A DNA stretch of 49,918 bases, taken from the NCBI GenBank assembly GCA_015499995.1, contig JADNRV010000346.1:1-49918 (forward strand), given 5' to 3'. Position numbers and translations under genes: made by a program. The notes beneath the pieces are model-generated. The model was not told the origin of the DNA. It was given only the letters and a program-made list of their open reading frames with translations, and did no database searches. The stretch is from Flammula alnicola. Lineage: Eukaryota > Basidiomycota > Agaricomycetes > Agaricales > Strophariaceae. Of the stretch, positions 9,017 through 20,489 are shown one piece after another. Numbering within the stretch: the stretch's first letter is position 1; each line of letters starts with the position of its first letter.

Positions 9017-12000
9017 TCGGTTTAAGCAGGTGTCAATATATGACACTATGCTGCTGCCATGGGCTGCCTGGTTCCATTGGACCGCCCGCTCGCTTATATC
9101 TAATGCGCCACGACGACGGTGGATGTGGGCGCCGGCCGTTCTTCCTCATTTATTGTTGCGTGGCGTGCGTTCTGCGTTCTGTGTGTCAGATCGTTCCTTG
9201 TCGCATGCGCTTTGGGTCGGGCCGCCCCTAGTTTTTTGCAGGTGCATGTCGGTATGCGCTGCCGGATGACTGTTGGCCGCCCATCTGCTCTCCATTCCAA
9301 TCGCCACCCCCTCACTACCCCTTACATGGAGCGCTGGTTGGTCGATAAACGCATGACGCTCTGCCTGCTTGCTTGCCACCACCTATACTATACCTCACCT
9401 CCCTAGACTCTTCAATGCCTCTTTGCATATAGTTATTTCCTCCATTCCATCGCACGTCTGTCTCGATATCACCCTCATCTTGGATACCCCCGTCGCTCCG
9501 TCATACATACGTTTTCTCAAGCTCCTTCGCACATACACAGAGATCACCACCGTATGGTATGGCAGATACAACACACGTATATATTGTATTTATATTATAT
9601 GTCCCCCACACCCCATACACGTAGCATTGCCATCATCATCGCGTTTCCCATTATGATTTACCGTCGCCGCGCCTTTCATGATTCCAATCAGTGTGCATTA
9701 TAAATCATCCTTTGCATCATTTTCGTGTGGTTGGGAAAGGGACGGGCTCTACAAGAGGATGAGGATGTTCCGTTGTACTCGTCCTGCCTGTGCATATCCC
9801 ACCCATCTCCCGTATCGTGTATTCAACTTGTGGTTGGTGCTTGTCACGGGTGCTACGCGCAACACCTCTACCGCACGTAATATTTATCCCGAGTCAACAG
9901 CTGCCCTCCCACCAGCTGCGATAACTTATTACATATTCGCAGACCTGCGGGGACAAGGCTCGCTTCGCCATCTGCATAGCGCGACAATTGCATATTAAGT
10001 GTAACGGGATAGAAAGTACGAAAGAAAGACGATCGACGCACTGTCTCCGTGCTATTTCCCGGGGGCAAAAGGCAACATACTTTACAGGGCCAAAATGTGG
10101 GTTCAAAAGCGAAAAAAACCCTTTTTCTTTTTTGGCACAAATCCGTAGAATACCGTAGTTTCTACTCATAGCTAGATTTCTATTGCAAGGATTGATCGAG
10201 AAATAACGAAGGTAGGAGACATGTATTGTCGACCATACCTTTCATTCAGATTTTGCGCCGCAAATTTTGGATCAGCGCCTACCGATATAGTTGTACTTGC
10301 ACGTATACCCCTGCGGTAAATCATTTAGCCCTCCCTCTTTTGAGTCCTAGTCGTACTACAGCTCCTACTGTACCCGCACGATCTGGAGGTTGGAAGGTGC
10401 GGGTGTAATAGTAGTACTACCGTGTTTTGCCGCGATCGCCGTAGTACGCACTACCGCAGGCCTAGGATATCAGAAGGAAAGGGACGGAGGGTAAACATCG
10501 GTAGAATTCCATTGCTGTATGTGGGTTGCTATCATCGAGTGTCGTACACATCACAAGAGACTCTGGCCTCCACCAACAGATAAAGATAACTTGAAGGCGA
10601 GTCTCCGGATTTCGTCTGCCCCTTTGATCAAAAAGGCTCTTCTTACACCGTACGGTCGGACTGTCGGGATTATTTTTTACTCGAGCCTGAGGCATATGAG
10701 GTTCGAGCTGGCATCTGCGAGGCACTGTGGAAAGGGGTGCTTTGGAAATACGGTTAAAGGACGCGAGGAAATTAAAAATACGAGAGCGATAAGGGAAAGG
10801 CAACCGCTGCGCCATGGCTGCTCATAGACGCCTTACATAAGCCAGCGATTAAGCGCCAAGAACTGTCTCATGTACAGAAATCCAATTAGAATCGAGGCTC
10901 TGCAAGGTAGAAACCTACCTAACTAACTATTCGTGCCATGAAGAGCATTGCCTGCTCATCTTTTTTTTGCGCCTTCTGCCCTGGCATAACATATGAATCT
11001 GCAAGGTGTGACGGTGCAGGCGGTATATGCTGTCGACCTCCGTGCACGTTGGTGGAGCTATATACCATCGTGGTCATCGCAACTATTTTAGTCTGGGGGG
11101 TTGTTCTGCATCTTGAATACCTAACGCCGAGGAGTCAGGACGAACTTCGTCGGAAATCGGGGTGGGTTGTGTCCGGCACGATAACAACTGTCCTCAGGAA
11201 TCAGAGATTCGTACCAGTACTTCATGATCTGTATCTGGCGGAATATATACATATACCCGGAAGGAACAAAGAATTAATTGTCTATCGACACAAAGAGAGG
11301 AAAGTCTACTTCTTTCAGATTTACTGAAACTAGGAGTAGATTTAATACTGCGAATACTAGTATTTGGCGAATATTGTCACTGAGATAGGACCGACGATGG
11401 CGGTAAATTTGCTAAACGAAGCATGATCAATTTTTAGGTAAAATGCAGAATAGTTTCTCAAAAATATATTCTGATGAATCTTACAATGGGTAGAAGCAAT
11501 TCATAGAGTCCTTTATTAACACCCCCGACAATGAGGGCTGGATCGAAGATCATTGTATGTGGCCAATGCCCATACAAATTGCAGGGAGATGCTAGCTTAG
11601 TCACTGTGCCTGCGAGGGAGCACCTTCGACGTCGTTACATCTAAATAGAAAAGGCCATGTGTGCCATCCGACTTCATCGCGCCGTACAATGAATTGAAAG
11701 TCTCCCTAACCTTCAACATTCCCCAGTGCGTTTTTACATTTTCCAATACATTAGTGTGGCGCAGCCGTAAGGTGTTTGCCTCGGCATTGCGGCACGGAGA
11801 ATTTCTGCCATTATTGTTATTATGACTGAGGCTCTTTCGCCGTCACTTCAAGATACCCTCTCGTAAAGACATGCTGTAACTCTAACCAGTACACGATTAT
11901 ATGCAGTCCTTATTATCTGAACTTCTGAAGGTAAGAGTTATTTAACGAATAATTGACAATGCGCTGAACGTCTCAAAGTTTCTGCGCTTCATTATGGCAT

Positions 12001-13267
12001 CCGACTAGTGCACTCTCCCAAGACCTAGACATCGCTAATCGACCTCAAGAAACGCTCCACATTGCCTTTCTGTAAAAGAATGACGGGTTCGATTGCATGC
12101 CACTTGCTCCTAGTACCCCTGTCAATTTCTTCATTGGCCCGCTTAACTTTTTGAACCTTAAGGTCTCCAAGTTGTTGCCTCCTGTCCTTCAGAACCAATT
12201 AACACTTTTGTCCTTTCGGATTCTTCCCTCGAGCTAATCATCGAGATCTGACCCCAACGCAATGGCATCCATTCTTCTGGTAAAAGACAATCTGGAAGCG
12301 CCAAACAGAAGATTGAATATTCATGAACCCTCGTGCTCCAGTTAAATGGAGACATCGCAGATTGTTCCTCCGAAACACATGTTTATCATTGAGACCGAGT
12401 ACTTTCCAGAACCTAATGAAGTAGGAAAGACCCAAAGTATTTCCCCATCAGCCTCCTCGCACAGCCTCGCATGTCTTTCTTCCTTTCGGCTTCTGCCAGT
12501 TCTGCCCGCCCCTCGGTATCTTTCCCTTGTCGCCCACACTCCACGCTCCCTTCAATGCCCGGTCGGACCGGTTTTGGTACTTTATCGGACCGAGTGATTA
12601 TTATATATGACAAACTCGACGCCGCATACTTATCATTGCGACTCTTCGGCGGCTATTGACCTTGCCAGTAGAACCAGACGGTAAATTCAGTAGAATGTTC
12701 TCCGAATAGCGGGAGGCAGCCTAAATGCTCATATTTCCAGTTCCTTCCTCTCTGGGCCATGGATTTTGATATCGCTGATGTTTCCCAGAAGATGCCAATA
12801 TCACAATCTCGTCCAACTCCGGTATGAAGACAGAAAATCTCTGATGGAATTCCAGCTGTCATGTTTGGCAAAATCGATACAGAGTTACGGACAAAATACG
12901 TCCACCTCGTCTGACGTAAAATAACCATGCTCTACTATCAGATATCAAACTAATTAAGCGGACGAATCAGAAAGTCAGATAGCTTCTACCTGAAAACAGG
13001 GTGGCGCATACTTTAACTAAGTCAAGATCGAAGCCAACAAACAAGTTCTCAAAGTCCAATGAACCTAAGGTTACATTGGTCAAGGCAACGAGGGAAAGCG
13101 CTTCCTCTTTAATTATAGACACCCTCATTCAGAACCTGAGGCTTAGGCATTCTACAAAAAGGGAAATCGATGAAGGCTACGACGAGGTGGTCAAAAGTTA
13201 CGGAGGTTCGAGTAGAGAAGAAACACTGGAATATTCTGTAGTTAATGAACCATCCCAATGGGAAAGT
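9017..13267. other. 4.2-kb gene-poor region
   Basis: After the PBS2 stop there should be a 3' UTR, then no coding region I can support. Open frames are short, lack convincing introns and match no family I know. One frame at 10938-11327 (129 codons, one hydrophobic stretch around LYTIVVIATILVWGVV) is the longest, but codon use and context do not support it. An imperfect palindrome lies at 10353-10417. The right end abuts the left boundary of the putative mobile element. An open frame from 12983 runs to the direct repeat at 13268-13273. Confidence 0.5.
10353..10417. repeat. Imperfect hairpin / inverted repeat
   Basis: Two nested pairs of complementary arms: GTACTAC (10353-10359) with GTAGTAC (10411-10417), and ACCCGCAC (10372-10379) with GTGCGGGT (10397-10404), the inner loop being 17 nt. 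It lies in a gene-poor stretch about 1.3 kb after PBS2. Whether it forms in RNA or DNA, or is a remnant of a small inverted-repeat element, cannot be told. Confidence 0.5.
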
Positions 13268-13273
13268 CGCGGA
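13268..13273. repeat. Direct repeat CGCGGA, left flank (candidate target-site duplication)
   Basis: The hexamer CGCGGA abuts the left terminal inverted repeat. The same hexamer in the same orientation abuts the outer end of the right terminal repeat at 20736-20741. Confidence 0.6.
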
Positions 13274-13304
13274 TAAGGTTGGCGGGAGCTCTACGGCAGG
13301 ATTT
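13274..13304 (+). repeat. Left terminal inverted repeat
   Basis: Thirty-one bp beginning TAAGGTTGGCGGGAGC and ending GGCAGGATTT. It matches the reverse complement of 20705-20735 at 29 of 31 positions, the inner 27 identical (13278-13304). Weaker similarity continues inward for roughly 20 bp (GAATTTTG...ATTTC), but not outward, which places the element boundary at 13274. Confidence 0.75.
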
Positions 13305-13520
13305 GAATTTTGCATTTCACATCCGAAGTTCGAACCATTAGTAATGACTTCCCACCTTGAACGTTTGAACCTTCTATCGATGTCTCCGGCGGCCCGTTCC
13401 AAGTATGGCAGAACAACTTCAACTTCACGCGAAAATTTGCAAGTAAAGTATGTTCAACTTCGATATAGCAGTACTGAGACATCAGAACACATAGAGCTAC
13501 ATACATAGTGAGCAAGTCAA

Positions 13521-14135
13521 TCATGATTCATCAAGAACGGTGTGGCCATTGTTGGCAAAGTCGAGGCACTGGCGCAACCACGAGCGCTCGATGGTGATAT
13601 TGCAAATGTTTCTGAGGTAGAAATGACTCGGAGCTGGAAGCACATTCATATCGTATTCATGGTGAAGCATTTGCCTATCGAGAGCTTAGTATAATAGTTG
13701 TAACCATGAATTAAAGAGAAATTGCATTACCGAAGGGCATTCCCAATTCCGTACACTTGGACCGTCTCAGTTCCGCGGTCTGTTGCGGTTTGGAGTGGTA
13801 TTTCTCGAACAAAGGTCAGGTTTCAACTTTCACGTCGGAAATATGTGTGAAATAAGTTATAACTCACCACAATACTTCTCAAGAAGACGAAGACAGATGC
13901 ATCCAATAGGATCCTTCATACGGTTACTTGGAACAACCCCACCGAACCACATTCCTGTTACATCATCGACAGCAGCCCACATTGGCAACGCGAGGAGTTC
14001 TTCCACGAGGATAGGGTCGTCTGTTTGCGCTGCTATTTATTCAGTTAATTTCAGCGAAAGATGATGGGCTGGTGGCTTACAGACGGACGCGGCTGTGTGC
14101 TGGTTCTTTCCCTTTGGGTAGCAGTTATGAGACAT
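13521..14135 (-). CDS. Truncated DDE integrase core-like protein
   Basis: Short copy of the Agaricomycete 'integrase core domain' family, RNase H-like DDE proteins. Four exons (14135-14081, 14032-13868, 13803-13731, 13674-13521) all have GT-AG borders and sum to 447 nt, 148 residues. Recognisable blocks: LPMWAAVDDVTGMWFGG (first Asp), PLQTATDRGTETVQVYG (second Asp) and ICNITIERSWLRQCLDF (Glu). The protein then stops after GHTVLDES, whereas the longer relative at 17939 continues for about 165 residues beyond its Glu. The region before the first Asp is also very short. It belongs to a different subfamily from the 17939 gene, being clearly diverged in the Asp and Glu blocks. It may be a pseudogene remnant or a small expressed derivative; the clean splice sites leave both open. 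Confidence 0.65.
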
Positions 14136-15262
14136 GATCAAGCAATGTGAAGTGGGTTGTGTCTGGCTTTGAGGACAACAAAATGGGTCCTAAAAGACGA
14201 GAGCGCGAGTCTTTAAATAAATACGGTTACTGAGCCTGGAACCAAGAGTTTTATTGGGAATCGGCTATGGGCCACGGATCGTTGGCGTTCACTACTAAAA
14301 GCAGGCAATATTTCGTGTGGGAGGACTTCTGGTATCCCTTGGAACTGTATAACGAGGCTATCTTCGGATGAATCCAACCATCCTTCTGGGGGTTCCAGAT
14401 TCCGCACATCAAGACCTGCTAAGTTACGCAAAATTTACGTGCAAGCACTACCAAGAGGACTTTTGGCTGGCTCACGCTAAAATCAGGCCACTTTAACGCA
14501 CAGTGGAAGCGGGCTGCAGTCCTGGCACAATCTAACAAAGTCCTCCAGTCCGAGTCCACACAGAAGGAACGCGCGGGTGTGTGTTATAAGAGGTATTTCG
14601 AGAAGGCGAAGGTTGCGAAGCTAATCGCAGAGGAATGTTCTTGCTCTTCACGTTCTAGAGCGTTCGCGCAGGTGTGTGTTATATGTAAGAGATATTTCGA
14701 GAAGGCGAAGGTTGCAAAGCTAATTGCGGAGGAACGTTCTTGCTCTTCAAGTTCAACACATAATTCAGTGTTTAGCGCAAGTTTAGCGCGTAACTTAAAG
14801 GTTGAGTTGGACTTGTCGGACCTGTGTCAGATGGCAGATGCCGGGGCTTATGTTATATTGGAATAACAGACATAAATTCAAGGGGTCTGCACGACGTGGC
14901 CCCAATGCTCTGCGAATCTCTTCAATGCTCTTGGAATCCTCGTGCATTCGAGAATCCAAATTCACGTTCCCTACTCGCTCTTTTTCTCTTTCGATTGGCG
15001 ATCCTCACGGCCTAGAATGAGCCAACATTTCTCCTGAATTTCGTTCCTTTGCATATTTCCAGACTTCCATGTCAAAAGGTGGGCGTGTTCTTTGCGCATT
15101 TCCAGACTTCAAATTCTGAAGGCTTTGAATTGTTTAAAAGGCCTGGACGTGATGGGTTCAAGATTTTTGCAGGCCGCTTAACCCTCTGCTTTTGACGACT
15201 GCTACCTTGCAGTGCAATTTCCTCCGTCTCTTACAACTTTTGGACACTGTTTCTATTCATCC
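14136..15262. other. Non-coding interior of the element, with repeats
   Basis: Holds the 99-bp tandem duplication (14576-14767) and a second weaker pair: a TTTGCATATTTCCAGACTTC unit near 15049 is repeated with one or two changes near 15091. The rest shows no coding region I recognise; a 72-codon frame on the minus strand (14213-14431) has no family resemblance. The last 200 bp should be the alpha-kinase promoter. Confidence 0.5.
14576..14767 (+). repeat. Two-copy tandem repeat, period 99 bp
   Basis: Two adjacent units share GTGTGTGTTATA, ATTTCGAGAAGGCGAAGGTT, AAGCTAAT and TTCTTGCTCTTC blocks; the ATTTCGAG motif starts at 14595 and again at 14694. Unit two has a few substitutions and small length changes. 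Both are open in one frame (RYFEKAKVAKLIAEE), so the duplication may come from a coding exon, but no complete gene is visible. Confidence 0.7.
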
Positions 15263-17686
15263 ATGGAGATCTGTGACTCTGAAGCTGGCGATGGCTGCGG
15301 TCTGTTTTTCCCGAGGAAGGTGTCTCCGGGTCTCTGTGCGAAATGCAGCAAGCTCGCTAGTTTGGATGAAGCATCGCCTGACTATGCACAGTGGAAGGTA
15401 TGCCTTTTTGCCAGTTTATTTTTCTTCTATTGACCAACATACGATCACTACACTTTCTATCTGCTAGGCCTACAGGCAATGCGAATCCTGTGGAATCGCT
15501 TGGAAGAACCTTGCATCTCCGAAATGTGGACGATGTTCGAGCACTACTCAACAGCCTGTACCCGGAGATAGTAAGTTGTTTTGTGTTCTTTCCACGTCGA
15601 AAAATACTTCATGAATCTTTCCAGATACCCAGGACCTAGCTCGTACCGCAATCGAAACTTCACGCGCGGCTCGGTCTCATGCTATGGATGCACGTTTGAC
15701 AAAGCAACCCATCACCGCACCAACCCTTCATACTACGGCAGGATTGACCTCTGCGAAGAACAGCATGACTACTGGCGAGAACAAGATATTTATCAAGGTT
15801 GAATGTCGCATCAAAAGCCCAGCTAAGAAGGACCAGAAGAGCACCGATTTTGATTGTGGTCAGTGGGGAAAGCCCTGGGCGAAGGATGTCTATCTCTCAG
15901 GAAAGTCTTTTACCTTATTATTATTTTATCTTCGATCAACCTGATATTCGTTTACAGAAGTTCTTGATGATTACTTGATCACCCTCAATGCACATTGGGC
16001 GAAGCAGGAAGGAAGGGCGCTTATCCGGTCAGTCATCCTTTCTATTTCTTCTACTTCATGGATTGTTCTGACTTGCCAATTTGTTTCCAGAGATGAGGTT
16101 GAGTTCCGCTGGGCGGGGAACAAGATCTTCCTCCCTGGGACCGCGAATAACACCGTTGGAGAGGTCTATAACCTCTATCAAACCGGAGAGATGGCACTAT
16201 ATTATCAGTCTGAAACTCGCACCAAGAAGGCTGCCGGTTCGCGACCGCAATTTGAGATGGCTCTTGAAATCTATATCGACAAGCCAGCAGTCAGTAAATT
16301 TTTAATACCTCGATCTTATTTGTGTGTGTACTCAGAATGGTTTTGCTTGTTGGCATTTTAGTTCGTCATTAGAAAGCGAAAACTTCTTCAGGCAGTAGCC
16401 TTCAACAATTCCTCTATTCCTGGTAGGAAGCGTAGCGCAACAACCTCCGAATACAGGGAAGATGTTCCTCATCAAAAACGCCATGCGAGCGCTTATGCTG
16501 GTAAGCCTACATTATTACAAGTTATGATCGATTCTTGGGTGTTAATGTAGTATCAGGCGGAGTTCCTCCATCCACTTTTGTCCGCACAAAGCATGCCAGT
16601 AATTCCGGTGTTGACACATCAACCGTCATCCAACTGAAGAAGGCACACACGACCTGCGATAAGGAGACCGGTGAAGTCGAGATCGGATGGCCAGAAAATG
16701 GACAAGTCTATGAGGGTCTTCTTGGGAAGGAGGTTTTTGCAAGTGGCGCTACCAAAAATGTTTACAAGGTTCGTAACCATTTATTTATACCCCTTACAGC
16801 ACTTTCTTTGGCCTACTACTAGTACTTACTGAATGGAACAGTTGTCTATCGGCTCTGACCACTACGTGGCGAAGAGATTCTTTGAAATCGGTTCTGACGC
16901 GGAAGTGACAGCCTCTGAAAACAAGGACCATCTGGAAAAGGAACTTATTCGATTGAAAACAGCAGCGTGGTTCCTTAACAAGTTTAAATCTTATGCGAAA
17001 GAATGCGGCGTTGAATTTTCAGCTGGTGCATTTATCTTTCATTTCGTCTCTTAAAAATCCATACTAATCAATGTGCTATCTAGACGTAACAGTGTCCGAT
17101 GGCTTTCTCATTTGCGAAATTGGAGAACCGTCGCCTGCATCTTCCCTTCCACCTTGCGAGCGTGATGGTGCAATCTGGCTTATAGAACCTCGTCGCACAA
17201 AGTCCGTCCAGAAATTTAGCGGAACTATGGTCTATCCGAATCGCCATGACAAGCTTGGGAAGACCTTGGCTGCCTTCACACATTTTGTTTATGAATCTAG
17301 CGGACAAGAAATCGTCATTGCTGACATCCAAGGTAACTTTAACTGTACATATGAAGCGGGATTTACTCATACTAATGACACCTCAAACACCCAGGCTCGC
17401 CCATGAGCATCGGCGACTCTGACACGCTCGTCATTTTTGATCCAATGTCGCATTCCCATTCTTCGTACGTAGTATCTAACGTCTTCTGCTCACGCATTAC
17501 AATTTAGACTGACCACCTCTTAGTGATTCTGGGATCGGTGATCATGGACCTGAGGGCATTAAGACCTTTATTGCACAGCATGAGTGCAATTACATCTGTA
17601 AAGGTCTTAAACTCGTGGATCTTTTAGACGAAGATGCTCGTGCTGAAAAGGAAGGCGAGGATGATCAAGAAGATTCCGAAGCATAA
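15263..17686 (+). CDS. Alpha-kinase (atypical protein kinase) with N-terminal zinc-ribbon-like module
   Basis: Atypical Ser/Thr kinase of the MHCK/eEF2K alpha-kinase fold. Eleven exons (15263-15397, 15468-15570, 15625-15900, 15958-16027, 16091-16289, 16362-16500, 16551-16768, 16842-17025, 17084-17332, 17395-17464, 17524-17686) sum to 1806 nt, or 601 residues. The N-terminus has paired cysteines (GLCAKCSKL, YRQCESCGIAW, PKCGRCS), suggesting zinc binding. The kinase domain (about residues 340-590) shows YVAKRF (candidate ATP-binding Lys), VIADIQG, LVIFDPMSHSHSS and the alpha-kinase zinc module GDHGPEGIKTFIAQHECNYICKGL. An acidic tail follows. The third intron should start at 15901, but the base there is GAAAGT, not GTAAGT. 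If unspliced, the frame stops within the intron. The gene may therefore be damaged, or the base mis-called. The first ATG after an upstream stop was used. Confidence 0.85.
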
Positions 17687-17938
17687 AATCCACGTGTGGA
17701 CGTAGTGGTGGTTGATTGGTTTGACTTTTACTTCATGCGCGCTTCTTCTTCATCACAAAAATATGCTTCGTTCATTTCATTTCAGCCCTCGTATCGTTGT
17801 ACAATCGAGTAGCGTGTAGAGATATTCACTGGAATTCAAATTTCTTGGCTACTGTACAATTGCCTATTTATACTCGAACAGCTCTCAGTTCCAGTCTCCA
17901 AGCTCGACCCCAGCTCTACCTCCGTTTACACCTCCCAG

Positions 17939-19593
17939 ATGAGCAATAATAATCCTGCCGGTATCAATGGATACGGTGTAAAGAATTGTTCGTTCTTTGT
18001 GCTCCTTTCCATTACCGATTTCTCAGCGGCTTACCGACCCAATACTAATCTTAAAATTGACTGTATCAGATCCGGACGACGAAACACTCAAGGCCGCCCT
18101 CCATCAGTATGCAAAGGAGAGGCTTTCCACTCCTCAACGCCTCGCAAGACTTGAAGCGGAGCATAATTTGATTATTAAGTTTGTCATCTACCACCATTTT
18201 TTATCCGAGACGCATGCATTAAAATCAATTTGAACATACAGATCAGCCATGCTCTACAAACTCAACAAAAAATTTGCTGTTCCAAGTGCCAGAAAGCCTC
18301 CGCCTGGTGATGTCGCTACCCAAGCGGTCCTGGAGAAAGTTGCAAATGATCCTTCACAAGGGCGTGGTGTTGGAACGATTGGAACACTCCTCAGCAATGA
18401 AGGAATGCCTCTTCCACGGTTCGTACTATGTCTATTTCATTGGTTTGCTTTCCTTGTCGCAAGCCGCAGTACTGATCATGAATTTAGTGATTTTATTCGC
18501 AAAGTGCTGTCTGTCCACGCTCCAGAGGGGCTGGCCCGTCGCTTCCCTGGTGCCAACCGCATTCAACGCTCGACCCTATCCTGCATCGGTCCAAACCACC
18601 AACATCACGCTGATGGTCATGAAAAATTAAACGCGCAAGCCCTTAACATGGGTGGGGTTGGTATGAACATTTATGGAATCAAGGACCAATGGTCCTCCTT
18701 TGTTCTGCATCTCGTGGTTGTCCCTAATAATCGGCTCGCCACCACAATCGGTCATGTCCACCTAGACTGTGTCGAGAATCATAAATGTGAGTATTTTACT
18801 TACACTTCTTGTGAGTTATCATTGATTATGAATAGTGATACCTATCACATTTGTTACGGATAAAGGCACTGAGGTCGGTTACATTTTTGCCCACCAAACA
18901 GGTTTGCGGTATGTCGTAATGTAATATTCCTATTGCTGTCCTGTTTCGTTCAATTCGCTGCCAGGGAGACGTACGCAGCAGAGCTCGATGCTGAAAAGTT
19001 CCCACCGATGCTGCAGATGAGAAGTGTGCACAATACGCCAATCGAAGGACTTTGGCATTGGTTCCTGCAAACATTTGGAGTGAACCTCAAGGACGCCATT
19101 CGGAGCGGCTATGAAATCGGAATTTATAACCCTAACAATCCTGTTCATCCGTACGCGTTCAAAATCATCAATTTCTCTTCCCTCTACTGACCAATCTACC
19201 AGGAATTTGTTCTATTGGTTATGGCCGAAGATTCTCCAAAACCAGCTCGACGAATTCGTACAATTTTGGAATAACCATAAAATTCGCACCCAGAAAGAGA
19301 AACCTAATATGTCAGGCGCAACACCTAGGCATGGTTTCACCGTTCCAGAACCTCCCGCACAAGATTGTCGCATTGTTGTTGACCAACCAGTCATTGACGC
19401 GCTCCGTTCGCAGATTCCAATCTCGCGCGAAGATTCAATGCGATGGGTAGATGATGTGTTCGAGGAGTCAGCAAGGAATGCGTATAATATGGTTGGAAAG
19501 CCCTCTCTTAATAATCCTTTATCGGGCTGGGCAATCTTCTCGTCTATGGCACCTTTAATCAATGTTGCCGCTGTTGCATCGACGTCAACTTAG
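17939..19593 (+). CDS. DDE integrase core-like protein, intact triad
   Basis: Member of the Agaricomycete 'integrase core domain-containing' family, related to retroviral-type (rve) integrases and cut-and-paste transposases. Seven exons, ending at 17975, 18178, 18418, 18786, 18908, 19150 and 19593, give about 423 residues with consistent phases. Triad candidates: Asp150 in HHADGHEKLNAQ, Asp216 in TFVTDKGTEVG, Glu259 in VHNTPIEGLWHWF. The C-terminal part contains NLFYWLWPKILQNQLDEFV and FWNNHKIRTQKEKP, typical of the family. No N-terminal zinc finger, chromodomain or SANT domain is visible, so DNA binding would need an unrecognised region or partner. It sits 250 bp after the alpha-kinase, same strand, inside the terminal repeats. 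It could be the element's own recombinase or a domesticated host protein; the six introns fit a long-resident gene. Confidence 0.8.
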
Positions 19594-19622
19594 ATTTCAC
19601 CACAACTTATTTTAAATACAGC

Positions 19623-20489
19623 TTAAATGATGATGTATTTGAATTTTCTGACACAGACCTTCGCTCTGGCTGCTTTGCCCAGTTGGCATGAGGTGGATCC
19701 GACAGAGCCGGCGGCGCCAGACACAACTAGGGTTTCGCCAGGTTTCAGCTCGCCAATCTTTTTGAGGCCCAATTTTCATATCGAAAGGTAAGTGATCGTG
19801 ATTGAAACCGACAGTAATGGAGGATAACATATGAAGTATGCTGTCAAGCCTAAAAAAATGGAGAGATAGGTGAGGCATGAGGCGCGGTTTATTATCTGGA
19901 CCACGCACCCGATGTTCCGAGCACGTTTAAGAAATCGAGGGGCTCAACACCAGGAGGAAGACTATGTCCATTTGCATTATGCGTTAGCGCCCAATTATTT
20001 GATGGCCAATTTCCAGGACCTACTCAATCTTATCGAGGGTTTTGTCCTTCATCACAGCGTATTCCGTCATGCCTATTCGTGGTGGTGGGTATCAATAAAC
20101 ACGGCGTATATCCCAGTGAAAGTCAAAAGACGCACCCCAAGGTCCGCTAACATGGTCTCCGACTTTGAACTGGCTGACCAGACCAACCTCAATAATCACA
20201 CCCAAACCCAAAGCGCGCATAACCACCCCGACCTCTTAACTGACTTGCTCCAGTCCTGGTTGAACACATACCTCCCCAATTTGCACCGGGGGCAAATAAC
20301 TCCTAACGTCCCGAATATAACCTCTCATGGCAGGGTCCAAGCTGAGCCATGTGCATTGTACGAGAGCTTCTCCTTTGCCTAGCTTGATAGAAGAAAAGGG
20401 GACGACTTCAGTCCTGAATGTGTCTGGCTCGATGTCACAACAGGTCGCGAGTTGACGACAATACGTTTGAACTGAGTTGGGCGCGACAT
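19623..20489 (-). pseudogene. Decayed medium-chain reductase (LTB4 dehydrogenase/prostaglandin reductase type)
   Basis: Read on the minus strand from 20489, fragments of a zinc-independent MDR oxidoreductase appear in family order: RIVVNSRPV, then DIEPDTFRTEVVPF in another frame, GEALVQCTWLSLDPAMRGY, SYLPPVQIGE, VMRALGLG, QFKVGDHVSGPWG, MTEYAVMKDKTLDKIE followed by a stop, PPGVEPLDFLNVLGTSG, GLTAYF, and finally GLKKIGELKPGETLVVSGAAGSVG (NADP-binding glycine motif). The frame shift after RPV, the TAG after KIE, a missing acceptor before GLKKIG and the loss of everything beyond about the first third of the nucleotide-binding domain mark it as non-functional. The truncation falls about 30 bp from the 3' end of the integrase-like gene. 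At least two introns (at GE/VM and GTSG/LTAYF) still have good borders, so decay is recent. Confidence 0.75.

Noticed and set aside
10938..11327. 129-codon open frame with one hydrophobic stretch
   Set aside because: No family resemblance, no supporting introns or neighbours, ordinary intergenic composition; listed only as part of the gene-poor region.
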